From: Pseudomonas brassicacearum
Lineage (GTDB): Bacteria; Pseudomonadota; Gammaproteobacteria; Pseudomonadales; Pseudomonadaceae
Length of the DNA stretch: 64,000 nt
NCBI RefSeq assembly: GCF_009601685.2
Contig: NZ_CP045701.2
Coordinates: 5,642,001-5,706,000, forward strand
Direction of reading: 5' to 3'
Shown piece after piece: positions 30,588 through 40,387 of this stretch (position 1 is its first letter; every line of letters begins with the position of its first letter). A model generated the notes under the pieces. It was given only the letters and a program-made list of their open reading frames with translations, searched no databases and was not told the DNA's origin. The position numbers and the translations under genes were made by a program.

Positions 30588-31153
30588 TCCCGGTGACCAG
30601 GCCAAAGGAACCCGCCGACTTTGATAAAAATGTCAGAACACCGGGAACACAATGGCTCAAGGATAATCCGGGCGCTCCTCGTCCTTCACCGCTCTGGAAC
30701 AAATGCTCGCAAGCGCTGGCCGATCATTACGCCAACCTATGTGCCTATGCGGCCATGCTTGACCCTACCGGCGGAACGGTTGACCACTACCTCAGCTACA
30801 AGAACTTCCCAGGCCTGACCTATGAATGGAGCAATTACCGCTTCGCCTCTGGCACTTTGAACTCCAGCAAGAAAACAGCTGATGACACGGTGCTCGACCC
30901 TTATGACGTGGGCCCAGGCTGGTTCGAAATCATTTTGCCGTCGCTTCAGATGCGCACCACAGAAGCGATACCTGCGGCTTATCGTGAAAAAGCCGAGTAC
31001 ACACTCAAGCGACTTAAATTGCGTGACGGTGAGCGCGTCATTCGCTGGCGCCAGAGTTGGTACAACATGTACAAACAAAAAAAGCTGACCCTTGAAGGGC
31101 TCCGTGAAGTTGCGCCGTTGATTGCAGATGCCGTTGAAAAAGCAGCCCTCTGA
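30584..31153 (+). CDS. HNH-like nuclease partner (PtuB/TIGR02646-like)
   Basis: 189-residue protein. An HNH-like core runs from about residue 51 to 108: CAYA (53-56), VDHY with D67-H68, a EWSNYR segment with N84, then NSSK with N93 and K96, and a DPYDVGPGWFEI strand. This order matches the PtuB-type HNH pattern (CxxC, DH/EH, W-NL, C..CN..K). However, the zinc cysteines of that pattern are reduced to one, C53. The C-terminal half is helical with WRQSWYNMYKQKK. The ATG overlaps the ATPase stop (ATGA), so the two are translated together. Function is inferred, probably nuclease effector of a defence module; not tested. Confidence 0.7.
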   Translation: MIPVTRPKEPADFDKNVRTPGTQWLKDNPGAPRPSPLWNKCSQALADHYANLCAYAAMLDPTGGTVDHYLSYKNFPGLTYEWSNYRFASGTLNSSKKTADDTVLDPYDVGPGWFEIILPSLQMRTTEAIPAAYREKAEYTLKRLKLRDGERVIRWRQSWYNMYKQKKLTLEGLREVAPLIADAVEKAAL

Positions 31154-31268
31154 AGGCAGGCTCATTTGCCTGCAACCGCAGATTTTTTTGATCATTCTTT
31201 CACCACTCGTCAACAACTTCGCCTCTAGACTCTCCTTGTAAGGCCGCCAATGCGGCAGGGAGACAGGC

Positions 31269-31625
31269 ATGTGGCGCGCGGTAACGATGTTGAGTGTGAT
31301 GTTGTTGGTCAGCGGCTGTGAAACCACCCACCAAGACCTGATCGCCCGGGGTTATCCACCGGCGTTTGCCGATGGCTACGACGATGGTTGCAGCAGCGGC
31401 CGGCAAGCGGCCGGAGTGATCACCGGCCAGTTCAGAAAAGACGTGCCGCGTTACCTCAAGGATCCGCGCTATGCCGAAGGCTGGAGCGATGGTTTCCGCC
31501 AGTGCCAGGCCATGCGCGAGAACGAAGAGCGTAATGCCTATCGCGAGCGTCACTGGGATGAGCGTGAGCGGGCCTGGCAACAGCAAAAAGACCGCGACGC
31601 CGCCCGGGCTTACCGCTCGCAATAG
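31269..31625 (+). CDS. small putative lipoprotein
   Basis: 118-residue protein with a signal peptide and lipobox LVSGC (Cys at about 17), followed by a soluble part rich in Tyr, Gly, Asp and Arg (GYPPAFADGYDDGCSSGRQA). Residue +2 after the Cys is Glu, which does not give the classic Asp+2 inner-membrane retention signal. A charged, helical C-terminus (ENEERNAYRERHWDERER) may be a coiled coil. RBS AGGGAGA precedes the ATG. Function unknown. Confidence 0.78.
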   Translation: MWRAVTMLSVMLLVSGCETTHQDLIARGYPPAFADGYDDGCSSGRQAAGVITGQFRKDVPRYLKDPRYAEGWSDGFRQCQAMRENEERNAYRERHWDERERAWQQQKDRDAARAYRSQ

Positions 31626-31695
31626 GTCGCGTACAGGCATTCATCGAAACCAAAAGCCTGCGAGCATGGCCCAAGCTCCAATAGAGGAGAACACC

Positions 31696-32187
31696 ATGAG
31701 TCGCGCTTTCGTCAACGAAGACAACGCCGCCGCCCAAGCCGATCAGCCGGTCGAACGCCAGGTCAGTGCACAGCCCAATTACGTGACCCCCTCGGGGTTT
31801 ACCCAGTTGCAGGCCCGCGTCGCCCAATTGCAGGCGCTACATGGTCAGCACGTGGCCAAAGACGATCAATCAGACAAACAACGCATCGCCGACATTGAAC
31901 GCGACCTGCGCTATTTCAACCAGCGTGTACAAAGCGCGCAGGTCGTTGTGCCGACGTCAACAGATCACGTGCGGATCGGACATTGGGTGACCTTTGTCGA
32001 TGAGCATGATCACCAACAGCGGGTGCAACTGGTAGGTGAAGACCAGGCTGATGCGGCCAGTGGATTGATCAACTGGGGCTCGCCGCTGGGACGAGCGTTG
32101 CTGGGAGCGAAGGTTGGCGATGAGGTGACATGGGAGCGACCGTTGGGGAATCTCGTTATCGAGGTCGTTGCGATAGATCTCCAGTGA
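31696..32187 (+). CDS. Gre-like transcript cleavage/elongation factor with short coiled coil
   Basis: 163-residue protein with a C-terminal FKBP-like GreA/GreB domain (HVRIGHWVTFVDEHDH, VGEDQADAASGLI, SPLGRALLGAKVGDEV). Its N-terminal coiled coil (about 32-85) is about 14 residues shorter than in GreA, and the acidic tip that holds the catalytic Asp/Glu in GreA appears only as a KDDQSD turn. A 30-residue flexible, Gln-rich extension precedes it. The start at 31696 has GAGGAG upstream; the longer frame to 31471 overlaps the lipoprotein gene. It may modulate RNA polymerase without full cleavage activity. Confidence 0.75.
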   Translation: MSRAFVNEDNAAAQADQPVERQVSAQPNYVTPSGFTQLQARVAQLQALHGQHVAKDDQSDKQRIADIERDLRYFNQRVQSAQVVVPTSTDHVRIGHWVTFVDEHDHQQRVQLVGEDQADAASGLINWGSPLGRALLGAKVGDEVTWERPLGNLVIEVVAIDLQ

Positions 32188-32280
32188 TGCTGCCGGTCCG
32201 TCTAAACATGCCTAAAGCCTCTAACAAGGCCCGATATTACCCGGTACTCGGGTAGCCCCATCAATTAAGCCTTACAAACT

Positions 32281-32306
32281 GTGGGAGCGAGCAAGCTCGC
32301 TCCCAC
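32281..32306. repeat. REP hairpin
   Basis: GTGGGAGCGAGC and GCTCGCTCCCAC arms with a two-base loop, between the Gre-like gene and ettA. Confidence 0.8.
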
Positions 32307-32323
32307 CATGGATTTACATCCAT

Positions 32324-32356
32324 AAAAAAAAGGAGCCTTTGAAGGCTCCGTTTTTT
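32324..32356. terminator. bidirectional terminator between gre-like gene and ettA
   Basis: AAAAAAAA-GGAGCC-TTTGAA-GGCTCC-GTTTTTT. Both flanks are homopolymeric, so it works for both converging genes. Confidence 0.9.
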
Positions 32357-32371
32357 ATGCGACCGACCGAA

Positions 32372-34036
32372 TCAGGCCAATTTCTTGTGCCGTACGCGAT
32401 GCGGCTGGGCAGCCGCTTCGCCGAGGCGTTTCTTGCGATCGGCTTCGTACTCGGTGTAGTTGCCTTCGAAGAACACCGCTTGCGAGTCGTCTTCGTACGC
32501 CAGGATGTGGGTCGCCACGCGGTCGAGGAACCACCGATCGTGGGAGATCACAATGGCGGCGCCCGGGAAGTCCAGCAAGGCTTCTTCCAGGGAACGCAGG
32601 GTTTCGACGTCGAGGTCGTTGGACGGTTCGTCGAGCAGCAGGACGTTGCCGCCCTCCTTCAAGGTCAACGCCAGGTGCAAGCGACCGCGCTCACCACCGG
32701 ACAAGTCCTTGACGAACTTCTGCTGGTCGCCGCCCTTGAAGTTGAAGCGGCCCACATACGTGCGCGACGGGATTTCATAGTTGCCGATGCGGATCTGGTC
32801 GGAACCGTCGGAGATCTGCTGGAACACGGTCTTGCTGCCTTCCAGGTCTTCGCGGCTCTGGTCGACGCAGGCCAGTTGCACGGTCTCACCGATTTCGATG
32901 CTGCCCGAATCCGGCGTTTCCTTGCCCATCAGCATGCGGAACAGCGTGGATTTACCCGCGCCGTTACCCCCGATCACACCGACAATGGCGCCTTTTGGCA
33001 TGGAGAACGACAGGTTGTCGATCAGCACGCGGTCGCCATAACCCTTGGTGACGTTCTTGAACTCGATGACCTTGTCACCCAGGCGCGGACCGGCCGGGAT
33101 GTAGATCTCGTTGGTTTCGCTGCGCTTCTGGAATTCCTGGGATTGCATTTCCTCGAAGCGTTGCAGGCGAGCCTTGGATTTGGACTGGCGGGCCTTGGCG
33201 CCTTTGCGCACCCATTCCAGTTCTTCCTTCATGGCTTTTTCATGGGCCGACTGCTGCTTGGATTCCTGGGCCAGACGATCAGACTTGGCTTCCAGCCAGC
33301 CCGAATAGTTGCCCTCGTACGGAATCCCTGCGCCGCGGTCGAGTTCCAGGATCCAGCCGGCGACGTTGTCCAGGAAGTAACGGTCGTGCGTGATCGCAAC
33401 CACGGTGCCTGGGAAGTCGTGCAGGAAGTGTTCGAGCCAGGCGACGGAATCGGCGTCCAGGTGGTTGGTCGGTTCGTCGAGCAGCAGCATGTCCGGGGCC
33501 GACAGCAGCAGGCGGCACAGGGCCACGCGACGCTTCTCACCACCGGACAGGTGTTCGACCTTCGCGTCCCAGGCCGGCAGGCGCAGCGCATCGGCGGCGA
33601 CTTCCAGCTGGCGGTCCAGGTTGTGGCCGTCGCTGGCCTGCAGGATCGCTTCGAGCTTGGCCTGTTCGGCGGCCAGCTTGTCGAAGTCGGCATCCGGATC
33701 GGCGTAGGCGGCATAGACTTCATCGAGGCGCGCCTGGGCGTCCTTGATCACGCTGACCGCTTCCTCGACCACTTCACGGACGGTCTTGCTCGGGTCCAGC
33801 TGCGGCTCCTGGGGCAGGTAGCCGATGTTCAGGTCCGGCATCGGGCGGGCTTCGCCGTCGAATTCGTTATCGACGCCGGCCATGATTTTCAGCAGCGTGG
33901 ATTTACCCGAACCGTTGAGGCCCAGTACGCCGATCTTGGCGCCGGGGAAGAAGGACAGTGAAATGTTTTTCAGGATTTCCCGCTTCGGCGGAACAACTTT
34001 GCTCAGCCGATGCATGGTGAAGACGTATTGAGCCAT
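32372..34036 (-). CDS. ettA: energy-dependent translational throttle protein EttA (ABC-F)
   Basis: 554-residue ABC-F ATPase that binds the ribosomal E site and gates the first peptide bond according to energy state. Two ABC domains: Walker A LGLNGSGKST and GGNGAGKST; signatures LSGGEKRR and LSGGERGR; Walker B LLDEPTNHLD and LLDEPSNDLD. The linker and arm motif lie between them. The longer frame to 34171 is not supported; ATG 34036 (MAQYVFTMHRLSKV) is the family start. Length matches E. coli EttA (555). Confidence 0.96.
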   Translation of the reverse strand: MAQYVFTMHRLSKVVPPKREILKNISLSFFPGAKIGVLGLNGSGKSTLLKIMAGVDNEFDGEARPMPDLNIGYLPQEPQLDPSKTVREVVEEAVSVIKDAQARLDEVYAAYADPDADFDKLAAEQAKLEAILQASDGHNLDRQLEVAADALRLPAWDAKVEHLSGGEKRRVALCRLLLSAPDMLLLDEPTNHLDADSVAWLEHFLHDFPGTVVAITHDRYFLDNVAGWILELDRGAGIPYEGNYSGWLEAKSDRLAQESKQQSAHEKAMKEELEWVRKGAKARQSKSKARLQRFEEMQSQEFQKRSETNEIYIPAGPRLGDKVIEFKNVTKGYGDRVLIDNLSFSMPKGAIVGVIGGNGAGKSTLFRMLMGKETPDSGSIEIGETVQLACVDQSREDLEGSKTVFQQISDGSDQIRIGNYEIPSRTYVGRFNFKGGDQQKFVKDLSGGERGRLHLALTLKEGGNVLLLDEPSNDLDVETLRSLEEALLDFPGAAIVISHDRWFLDRVATHILAYEDDSQAVFFEGNYTEYEADRKKRLGEAAAQPHRVRHKKLA

Positions 34037-34307
34037 GGTGAACCTAGCGTCAGTGACAGGTGAAAAGAACGAGCCAAGCCATGCGCTGCGCCGGCACTTG
34101 ACGGTCATCAATGCCTGCGCGCGGATAGAGCCTGGGAATCTGGAGCTGGAACGCTCTTGTTTGACCGGCAAAGCTACCTCAACCGTCGGTCAAGGTCCAG
34201 CCACCAAGGGCTGGCACTTTGCCACAAGTCAAGGCATGCTAGCCGCCCTCCGGGCGTCCGGCTTATAGTGCACGTCGCGCCAGTCCAGCAAACCGCAGGA
34301 TTACAGC

Positions 34308-37300
34308 TTGTCCAACGTCACTCAGCCCCTGTCCCCTCGAGCACCCGCTGTCGTGCCCGGCTCGCCCCTGCGCGGGACATTGAAGAGCGCACTGGCCACG
34401 CTGGTGTTGCTGTTGCTCGGTTTGCTGTTCTGGCAATTGCTTGACCAACTGCGCGAAACCCAACAGCAACAACGCCAATACACCATCGACTACACCGCCG
34501 ATCTCGCCGCGCAGGTCAGCCTGAACATGGCCCTGAACGCGCAAATCGCCCTCAACCTGCTACCGATCGTCGAACAGCCGCAAACGGCCGACGAACAGCG
34601 GGCCCTGGTTCGCAAACTCCAACAATCGCTCCCCGAAGTGCGCAGCCTGGCCCTGCTGAGCCCCTCCGGCCGAGTGCTCAGTGACAGCGACGCCGACAGC
34701 CACGACGCCGATTACCTGGGTGAACTGGTGCGGCGCAGCCGGGCCCAGGCCCATTATTTCAGCAATGCCGAAGACGGCTCGGTGGTGCATCTATTGTTGC
34801 ACCAGGCCAGCGGTAGCAGCCGTGGCTACTGGGCCCTGCGCCTGACCCCGAGCTTTTTCTCCACCCTGACCAAGCAGGCCGATATGGGGCTGCGCCCACT
34901 GTGGCTGGTGGAAAACCGTCTCAACCAGCAGATCATCAGCCGCGACGAAAACCTGCCCTCGAGCAGCCCTACCCATTTGTCTCCCGATGACCTGGAGAAC
35001 ACCGTACTGACCGTGCCCCTGAGCAGCAGCGACTGGCAACTGCGGGGGCTATTCGACCGTCGCCAGGTGATCGAGCAACTGCTGCCGGCCTTCATCGGCA
35101 AATGCCTGCTGGGCCTGGCGTTTTCGTTGTTGCCGGTGATTGCGCTCTTGAACATGCGCCGGCGCCAGCGGCAGTTGCATGAAGGTCGACGGCGCTACCA
35201 GGATATTTTCGAAGGCACCGGCGTGGCCCTGTGCGTGCTCGACCTGTCTGGGCTCAAGGCCTTTTTTGAGCAGGCCGCCCTGCACAATGGCGACCAATTG
35301 CGCGCCTGGATGAAAACCGCTCACCAACTCGAGCAATTGCGCCAGGAAGTTCACGTCACCGAAGTCAACCAGATGGCGTTGAAGCTGCTCAACGTCGACT
35401 CCTGCGACCAGGCCTGGCAACTGTTGGTCGGCAAGGGTACACAGGACAACAACCCCATTGGCTCGAAGCTGCTCGAAGCGTTGCTCGACCCGCACAAGCA
35501 GCTGGAGCTGGAAATCAAACTCCAGGACGCCCATGGCCGCGACCAGCACCTGTGGCTGGTGCTGCGTCTGCCGGAAAAACAGGATGACTATAACGCAGTC
35601 ATCCTGAGTATCAGCGACATCACCAGCCGCAAGCTGATCGAACTCTCGCTGCTCGAACGCGAGGGTTTCTGGTCCGACGTGGTGCGCACCGTGCCGGATC
35701 ATCTCTATGTGCAGGACGTCATCAGCCAGCGGATGATCTTCAGCAACCATCACCTGGGCCAGACCCTGGGGTACGACCGCACCGAACTGCACCAGATGGG
35801 TGAGTACTTCTGGGAAATCCTGCTGCACAGCGAAGACGCCGATCACTACCACCAACTGCGCCAGGAACAACGGCGAGGCGGATACACGCAACTGTTGCAA
35901 TGCCAGCTGCGCTTTCGCCATCGCAATGGCAAGTGGCGCTGCTTCGACATCCGCGAACAGGCGCTGGCCCGGGACCGGCACAATCAGGTGACACGGATCA
36001 TCGGCGTGGCCAAGGACGTCACCGAGCAGATCGAGGCCAGCGAATCGCTGCGTGACAGCGAGCAACGCTACCGGATGCTCGCCGAAAGCATCAGCGACGT
36101 GATTTTCTCCACCGACAACAAGCTCTCGCTCAACTATGTCAGCCCGTCGGTGCAAGCGGTGCTGGGCTACACCGCCGACTGGATCTTCCAGAACGGCTGG
36201 CAATCGATCATCGCCAACCCGCAACAACTGACCGGCATCTACAGCCTGATGGACCGGGTCAGCAAGGCCCTCGACAAGCCCGAACAGCTGGCCGAGCTGC
36301 GCAGCCAGATGCAGACCCAGTTGTTCCTGTTCGACTGCCTGCGGGCCGACGGGCGCAAGATCCCCATCGAGCTGCGGCTGGTGCTTGTGTGGGATGAAAG
36401 CGGCGCGTTCGAAGGCGTGCTCGGCGTCGGTCGCGACATCAGCCAGCAGCGTCGCGCCGAAAAAGACCTGCGCATGGCCGCCACGGTCTTCGAGCACTCG
36501 ACCTCGGCGATCCTGATCACCGACCCGGCCGGCTACATTGTCCAGGCCAACGAAGCCTTCAGTCGCGTCAGCGGTTATGCCGTGTCGCAAGTGCTGGACC
36601 AGTTGCCCAACATGCTGACCGTGGACGATCAGCAGGAAGCCCACTTGCGCTACGTGCTCAAGCAGTTGCAACAGCACAGCACCTGGGAAGGCGAAGTCTG
36701 GCTCAAGCGCCGCAATGGCGAACACTACCCGGCCTGGGTCGGCATCACGGCCGTGCTGGATGACGAAGGCGACCTGGCCAGCTATGTATGCTTCTTCAGC
36801 GACATCAGCGAACGCAAGGCCAGCGAGCAACGCATTCATCGCCTGGCCTATTACGACGCCCTGACTCACCTGCCCAACCGCACGCTCTTCCAGGATCGCC
36901 TGCACACCGCGCTGCAATCGGCCGAGCGGCAGAAGACCTGGGTCGTGCTGATGTTCCTCGACCTGGACCGCTTCAAGCCGATCAACGACTCCCTGGGCCA
37001 TGCCGCCGGCGACCGGATGCTCAAGGAAATGGCCACGCGCCTGCTCGGTTGCGTCGCCGATGACGACACCGTGGCACGCATGGGCGGCGACGAATTCACC
37101 CTGCTGCTGCAACCGCGCGCCAGCCGCGAAATGGCGCTGAACCGGGCCATTGCCGTGGCCGAGCAGATCCTCGCCAGCCTGGTCCGGCCATTCGTGCTCG
37201 AAGGCCGGGAGTTCTTCGTCACCGCCAGTATCGGTATCGCCCTGAGCCCCCAGGATGGCAACGAACTGAGCCAATTGATGAAGAACGCCGACACGGCCAT

Positions 37301-38156
37301 GTATCACGCCAAGGAGCGTGGCAAGAACAACTTCCAGTTCTATCAGGCCGACATGAACGCCAGCGCCCTGGAGCGCCTGGAACTGGAAAGCGACCTGCGC
37401 CATGCCCTGGAACAGAACGAATTCGTGCTGTACTACCAGCCGCAGTTCAGCGGCGATGGCAAGCGTTTGACCGGTGCCGAGGCCCTGCTGCGCTGGCGCC
37501 ATCCGCGACGCGGGTTGGTGCCGCCAGGAGACTTCATTCCGGTACTCGAAGAACTTGGGTTGGTGGTGGACGTCGGCGATTGGGTCATCGCCGAAGCCTG
37601 TCGGCAGCTCAGGACCTGGCACCAGGCCAAGGTCCGGGTGCCGAAGGTCTCGGTCAACATTTCGGCCCGGCAGTTCTCAGACGGCCAGTTGGGCACGCGC
37701 ATCGCCAATATCCTGCGCAGCACCGGCCTGCCTCCGGCCTGCCTGGAGCTGGAACTGACGGAAAGTATCCTGATGCGCGAAGTCAGCGAGGCGATGCAGA
37801 TCCTGGCCGGGCTGAAAAACCTGGGCCTGAGCATTGCCGTCGATGACTTCGGCACCGGCTATTCATCGCTCAACTACCTCAAGCAATTCCCCATCGACGT
37901 GCTCAAGATCGACCGCACCTTCGTCGACGGCCTGCCGTCCGGCGAGCAGGACGCGCAGATCGCCCGGGCGATCATCGCCATGGCCCACAGCCTCAACCTG
38001 GCGGTCATCGCCGAGGGTGTCGAGACCCACGAGCAACTGGACTTCTTGCGCGAACATGGCTGCGACGAAGTCCAGGGCTACCTGTTCGGCCGGCCGATGC
38101 CGGCCACCCGATTTGAAGCGCAGTTCAGCAATGATGCGTTGTTCATGCTCGACTGA
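34308..38156 (+). CDS. morA: motility regulator MorA (PAS-GGDEF-EAL)
   Basis: 1282-residue inner-membrane c-di-GMP enzyme. Two membrane helices (about 24-46 and 255-283) flank a periplasmic region, followed by PAS-like domains (about 298-445, 450-568, 584-717, 720-840), a GGDEF domain (about 841-1010, GGDEF near 926) and an EAL domain (about 1045-1280). EAL residues are all present: [38 protein letters not shown] and QGYLFG. The GGDEF inhibitory I-site Arg is missing (VADD where RxxD is expected). The start is TTG at 34308 with AGGA seven bases upstream, needed to include the first membrane helix. Next to glyA as in PAO1 (PA4601-PA4602). Confidence 0.9.
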   Translation: MSNVTQPLSPRAPAVVPGSPLRGTLKSALATLVLLLLGLLFWQLLDQLRETQQQQRQYTIDYTADLAAQVSLNMALNAQIALNLLPIVEQPQTADEQRALVRKLQQSLPEVRSLALLSPSGRVLSDSDADSHDADYLGELVRRSRAQAHYFSNAEDGSVVHLLLHQASGSSRGYWALRLTPSFFSTLTKQADMGLRPLWLVENRLNQQIISRDENLPSSSPTHLSPDDLENTVLTVPLSSSDWQLRGLFDRRQVIEQLLPAFIGKCLLGLAFSLLPVIALLNMRRRQRQLHEGRRRYQDIFEGTGVALCVLDLSGLKAFFEQAALHNGDQLRAWMKTAHQLEQLRQEVHVTEVNQMALKLLNVDSCDQAWQLLVGKGTQDNNPIGSKLLEALLDPHKQLELEIKLQDAHGRDQHLWLVLRLPEKQDDYNAVILSISDITSRKLIELSLLEREGFWSDVVRTVPDHLYVQDVISQRMIFSNHHLGQTLGYDRTELHQMGEYFWEILLHSEDADHYHQLRQEQRRGGYTQLLQCQLRFRHRNGKWRCFDIREQALARDRHNQVTRIIGVAKDVTEQIEASESLRDSEQRYRMLAESISDVIFSTDNKLSLNYVSPSVQAVLGYTADWIFQNGWQSIIANPQQLTGIYSLMDRVSKALDKPEQLAELRSQMQTQLFLFDCLRADGRKIPIELRLVLVWDESGAFEGVLGVGRDISQQRRAEKDLRMAATVFEHSTSAILITDPAGYIVQANEAFSRVSGYAVSQVLDQLPNMLTVDDQQEAHLRYVLKQLQQHSTWEGEVWLKRRNGEHYPAWVGITAVLDDEGDLASYVCFFSDISERKASEQRIHRLAYYDALTHLPNRTLFQDRLHTALQSAERQKTWVVLMFLDLDRFKPINDSLGHAAGDRMLKEMATRLLGCVADDDTVARMGGDEFTLLLQPRASREMALNRAIAVAEQILASLVRPFVLEGREFFVTASIGIALSPQDGNELSQLMKNADTAMYHAKERGKNNFQFYQADMNASALERLELESDLRHALEQNEFVLYYQPQFSGDGKRLTGAEALLRWRHPRRGLVPPGDFIPVLEELGLVVDVGDWVIAEACRQLRTWHQAKVRVPKVSVNISARQFSDGQLGTRIANILRSTGLPPACLELELTESILMREVSEAMQILAGLKNLGLSIAVDDFGTGYSSLNYLKQFPIDVLKIDRTFVDGLPSGEQDAQIARAIIAMAHSLNLAVIAEGVETHEQLDFLREHGCDEVQGYLFGRPMPATRFEAQFSNDALFMLD

Positions 38157-38179
38157 GGCCTTGTACTCTCTGGGCCAGC

Positions 38180-38251
38180 CTCTCGCGGGCAAGCCTTGCT
38201 CCCACGGCGGAACGCAGGCTTTTGTGGGAGCAAGGCTTGCCCGCGATGAGG
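38180..38251. repeat. inside-out REP pair after morA
   Basis: TCTCGCGGGCAAGCCTTGCTCCCAC, 18 bases, then GTGGGAGCAAGGCTTGCCCGCG. The arms point the opposite way from the usual REPINs: the CTCCCAC ends face each other at the centre. Confidence 0.8.
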
Positions 38252-38378
38252 CCAGTACAGGCAACGCCCCTCTTGCTTGAACCCCATTCGTCCGCGACAT
38301 GACGCCCTTTCATATGCCTTCCAAAACCGGTTGGGGTAGAATGCCCCCCTTTTCTGCCCCCGATCCTTGAGGACCGCC

Positions 38379-39632
38379 ATGTTCAGCCGTGATTTGACTA
38401 TTGCCAAGTACGACGCCGATCTCTTTGCCGCCATGGAGCAAGAAGCTCAGCGCCAGGAAGAGCACATTGAGCTGATCGCTTCGGAAAACTACACCAGCCC
38501 CGCGGTGATGGAAGCTCAAGGCTCGGTACTGACCAACAAGTACGCCGAAGGCTACCCAGGCAAGCGTTACTACGGTGGTTGCGAGTACGTCGACGTAGTC
38601 GAGCAACTGGCCATCGACCGCGCCAAGCAACTGTTCGGTGCCGACTATGCCAACGTCCAGCCGCACGCAGGCTCCCAAGCCAACGCCGCCGTGTACCTGG
38701 CGCTGCTGTCGGCCGGTGACACCATCCTGGGCATGAGCCTGGCCCACGGCGGTCACCTGACCCACGGCGCCAGCGTTTCCTCCTCCGGCAAGCTGTACAA
38801 CGCCATCCAGTACGGCATCGACGGCAACGGCCTGATCGACTACGACGAAGTCGAGCGCCTGGCCCTCGAGCACAAGCCGAAAATGATCGTGGCCGGTTTC
38901 TCTGCCTACTCCCAAGTCCTCGACTTCCCGCGTTTCCGCGAGATCGCCGACAAGGTCGGTGCCTACCTGTTCGTCGACATGGCCCACGTTGCCGGCCTGG
39001 TCGCCGCTGGCGTCTACCCGAACCCGGTGCCATTCGCCGACGTGGTCACCACCACCACCCACAAGACCCTGCGCGGTCCACGTGGCGGCCTGATCCTGGC
39101 TCGCGCCAATGCCGACATCGAGAAGAAACTGAACTCCGCCGTCTTCCCGGGCGCCCAGGGTGGCCCGCTGGAGCACGTGATCGCAGCCAAGGCGATCTGC
39201 TTCAAGGAAGCCCTGCAACCTGAGTTCAAGGCTTACCAGCAACAAGTGGTGAAGAATGCCAAGGCCATGGCCGGCGTATTCATCGAGCGCGGTTTCGACG
39301 TGGTGTCCGGCGGTACTGAAAACCACCTGTTCCTGCTCTCGCTGATCAAGCAGGAGATCTCCGGCAAAGACGCCGACGCGGCCCTGGGCAAGGCGTTCAT
39401 CACCGTCAACAAGAACTCGGTGCCAAACGACCCACGCTCTCCGTTCGTCACCTCGGGCCTGCGCTTCGGCACCCCGGCCGTGACCACTCGCGGTTTCAAG
39501 GAAGCCGAGTGCAAGGAACTGGCTGGCTGGATCTGCGACATCCTGGCGGACCTGAACAACGAAGCGGTCATCGACGCCGTGCGTGAGAAGGTCAAGGCTA
39601 TCTGCAAGAAGCTGCCGGTCTACGGCGCTTAA
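38379..39632 (+). CDS. glyA: serine hydroxymethyltransferase
   Basis: PLP enzyme that interconverts serine and glycine and charges tetrahydrofolate with one-carbon units. 417 residues, with the PLP lysine in [14 protein letters not shown]. The ATG at 38379 ([16 protein letters not shown]) follows GAGGA; a TTG at 38367 lies inside the Shine-Dalgarno region. A TAGAAT -10 hexamer stands at 38337-38342. PAO1 calls this paralogue glyA3. A terminator follows. Confidence 0.97.
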   Translation: MFSRDLTIAKYDADLFAAMEQEAQRQEEHIELIASENYTSPAVMEAQGSVLTNKYAEGYPGKRYYGGCEYVDVVEQLAIDRAKQLFGADYANVQPHAGSQANAAVYLALLSAGDTILGMSLAHGGHLTHGASVSSSGKLYNAIQYGIDGNGLIDYDEVERLALEHKPKMIVAGFSAYSQVLDFPRFREIADKVGAYLFVDMAHVAGLVAAGVYPNPVPFADVVTTTTHKTLRGPRGGLILARANADIEKKLNSAVFPGAQGGPLEHVIAAKAICFKEALQPEFKAYQQQVVKNAKAMAGVFIERGFDVVSGGTENHLFLLSLIKQEISGKDADAALGKAFITVNKNSVPNDPRSPFVTSGLRFGTPAVTTRGFKEAECKELAGWICDILADLNNEAVIDAVREKVKAICKKLPVYGA

Positions 39633-39654
39633 CTAGCCCGCTCGAGCGCAGTTG

Positions 39655-39691
39655 AAAAAGGTCCGCATCGAAAGATGCGGGCCTTTTTTTT
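39655..39691 (+). terminator. rho-independent terminator of glyA
   Basis: AAAAAGG-TCCGCATC-GAAA-GATGCGGG-CCTTTTTTTT, a GNRA-type loop and a perfect T run. Confidence 0.92.
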
Positions 39692-39836
39692 GCCTTGCAA
39701 AACTGGGCCAAACAACCAACACCATCCGACACTTAATTTCCTGCAATACAGAAAACTCCACACGCAATTAACAAACTCCTACGATCCCTTTTGCCCCAAC
39801 CTAACTTAATCAATAAAAACAGGACTCAATATTCAC

Positions 39837-40367
39837 ATGGACAGTGAACAATCCTTTAATGCAACGCTCAGCATGTTCAACACCCGCGTGAATCTACTGG
39901 AAAGGCTGCATGGCAAACCCGCGATGGCGACCATCAGTTCATTCAGCGGTGGATTCTTTACCGGCAAACCCCAAACCCTCGACCACTCAAGCCTGCTCGG
40001 GATGCGCGCCGAAGACCAGGCTGTGCAAGGCGAGCCCTTGCGGCTGCACTTGCGGTATACCGCGGGCGGCTACCTCCTGACCCTGAAAAACACCGGTGAA
40101 CACTACAACAAGCTGATCAGTAAAAGCTGGCTCGACGTGTTTGGCGCACGTGATCCAGACACTCGCAACCCGACTCTTTTCAGTCTGATCGATCATCAGC
40201 ACAACATCATTACGCGAAAGAACATCAAATCCCGCCATATCCCCATCTCGCTCATGACAGGCAATAAGAAACATGTCGGGGGCTTAAGGGTGCGCGGCTC
40301 GCCTTATCTTTATCTTGCCGAGACAGACGAACAGTCAAAAGCGACGTTCATTCTGAGTATTCTCTGA
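39837..40367 (+). CDS. hypothetical protein, possibly beta-trefoil-like
   Basis: 176-residue protein of unknown function, no signal peptide. The second half shows strand-turn-strand blocks (LRLHLRYTAGGYLLTLKN; TLFSLIDHQHNIITRKNI; VGGLRVRGSPYLYLAE) of roughly similar length, as in beta-trefoil lectins or fascin-like folds; this is a weak resemblance. It lies in an AT-rich stretch (39700-39836) between glyA and dctA where PAO1 synteny breaks, so it is probably accessory. AGGAC lies 11 bases before the ATG. Real gene likely because codon use and conserved strand spacing look coding. Confidence 0.6.
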   Translation: MDSEQSFNATLSMFNTRVNLLERLHGKPAMATISSFSGGFFTGKPQTLDHSSLLGMRAEDQAVQGEPLRLHLRYTAGGYLLTLKNTGEHYNKLISKSWLDVFGARDPDTRNPTLFSLIDHQHNIITRKNIKSRHIPISLMTGNKKHVGGLRVRGSPYLYLAETDEQSKATFILSIL

Positions 40368-40387
40368 GAAAAGTACTCCCGCTGGGC

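Noticed and set aside
29313..31153. Retron or CRISPR association of the ATPase-HNH pair
   Set aside because: No reverse transcriptase, msr/msd-like structure, repeat array or cas gene lies within several kilobases on either side.
35049..37622. 857-residue minus-strand open frame inside morA
   Set aside because: It is the antisense of a clear PAS-GGDEF-EAL gene; high G+C codon use leaves the opposite frame open. No domains or start signals.
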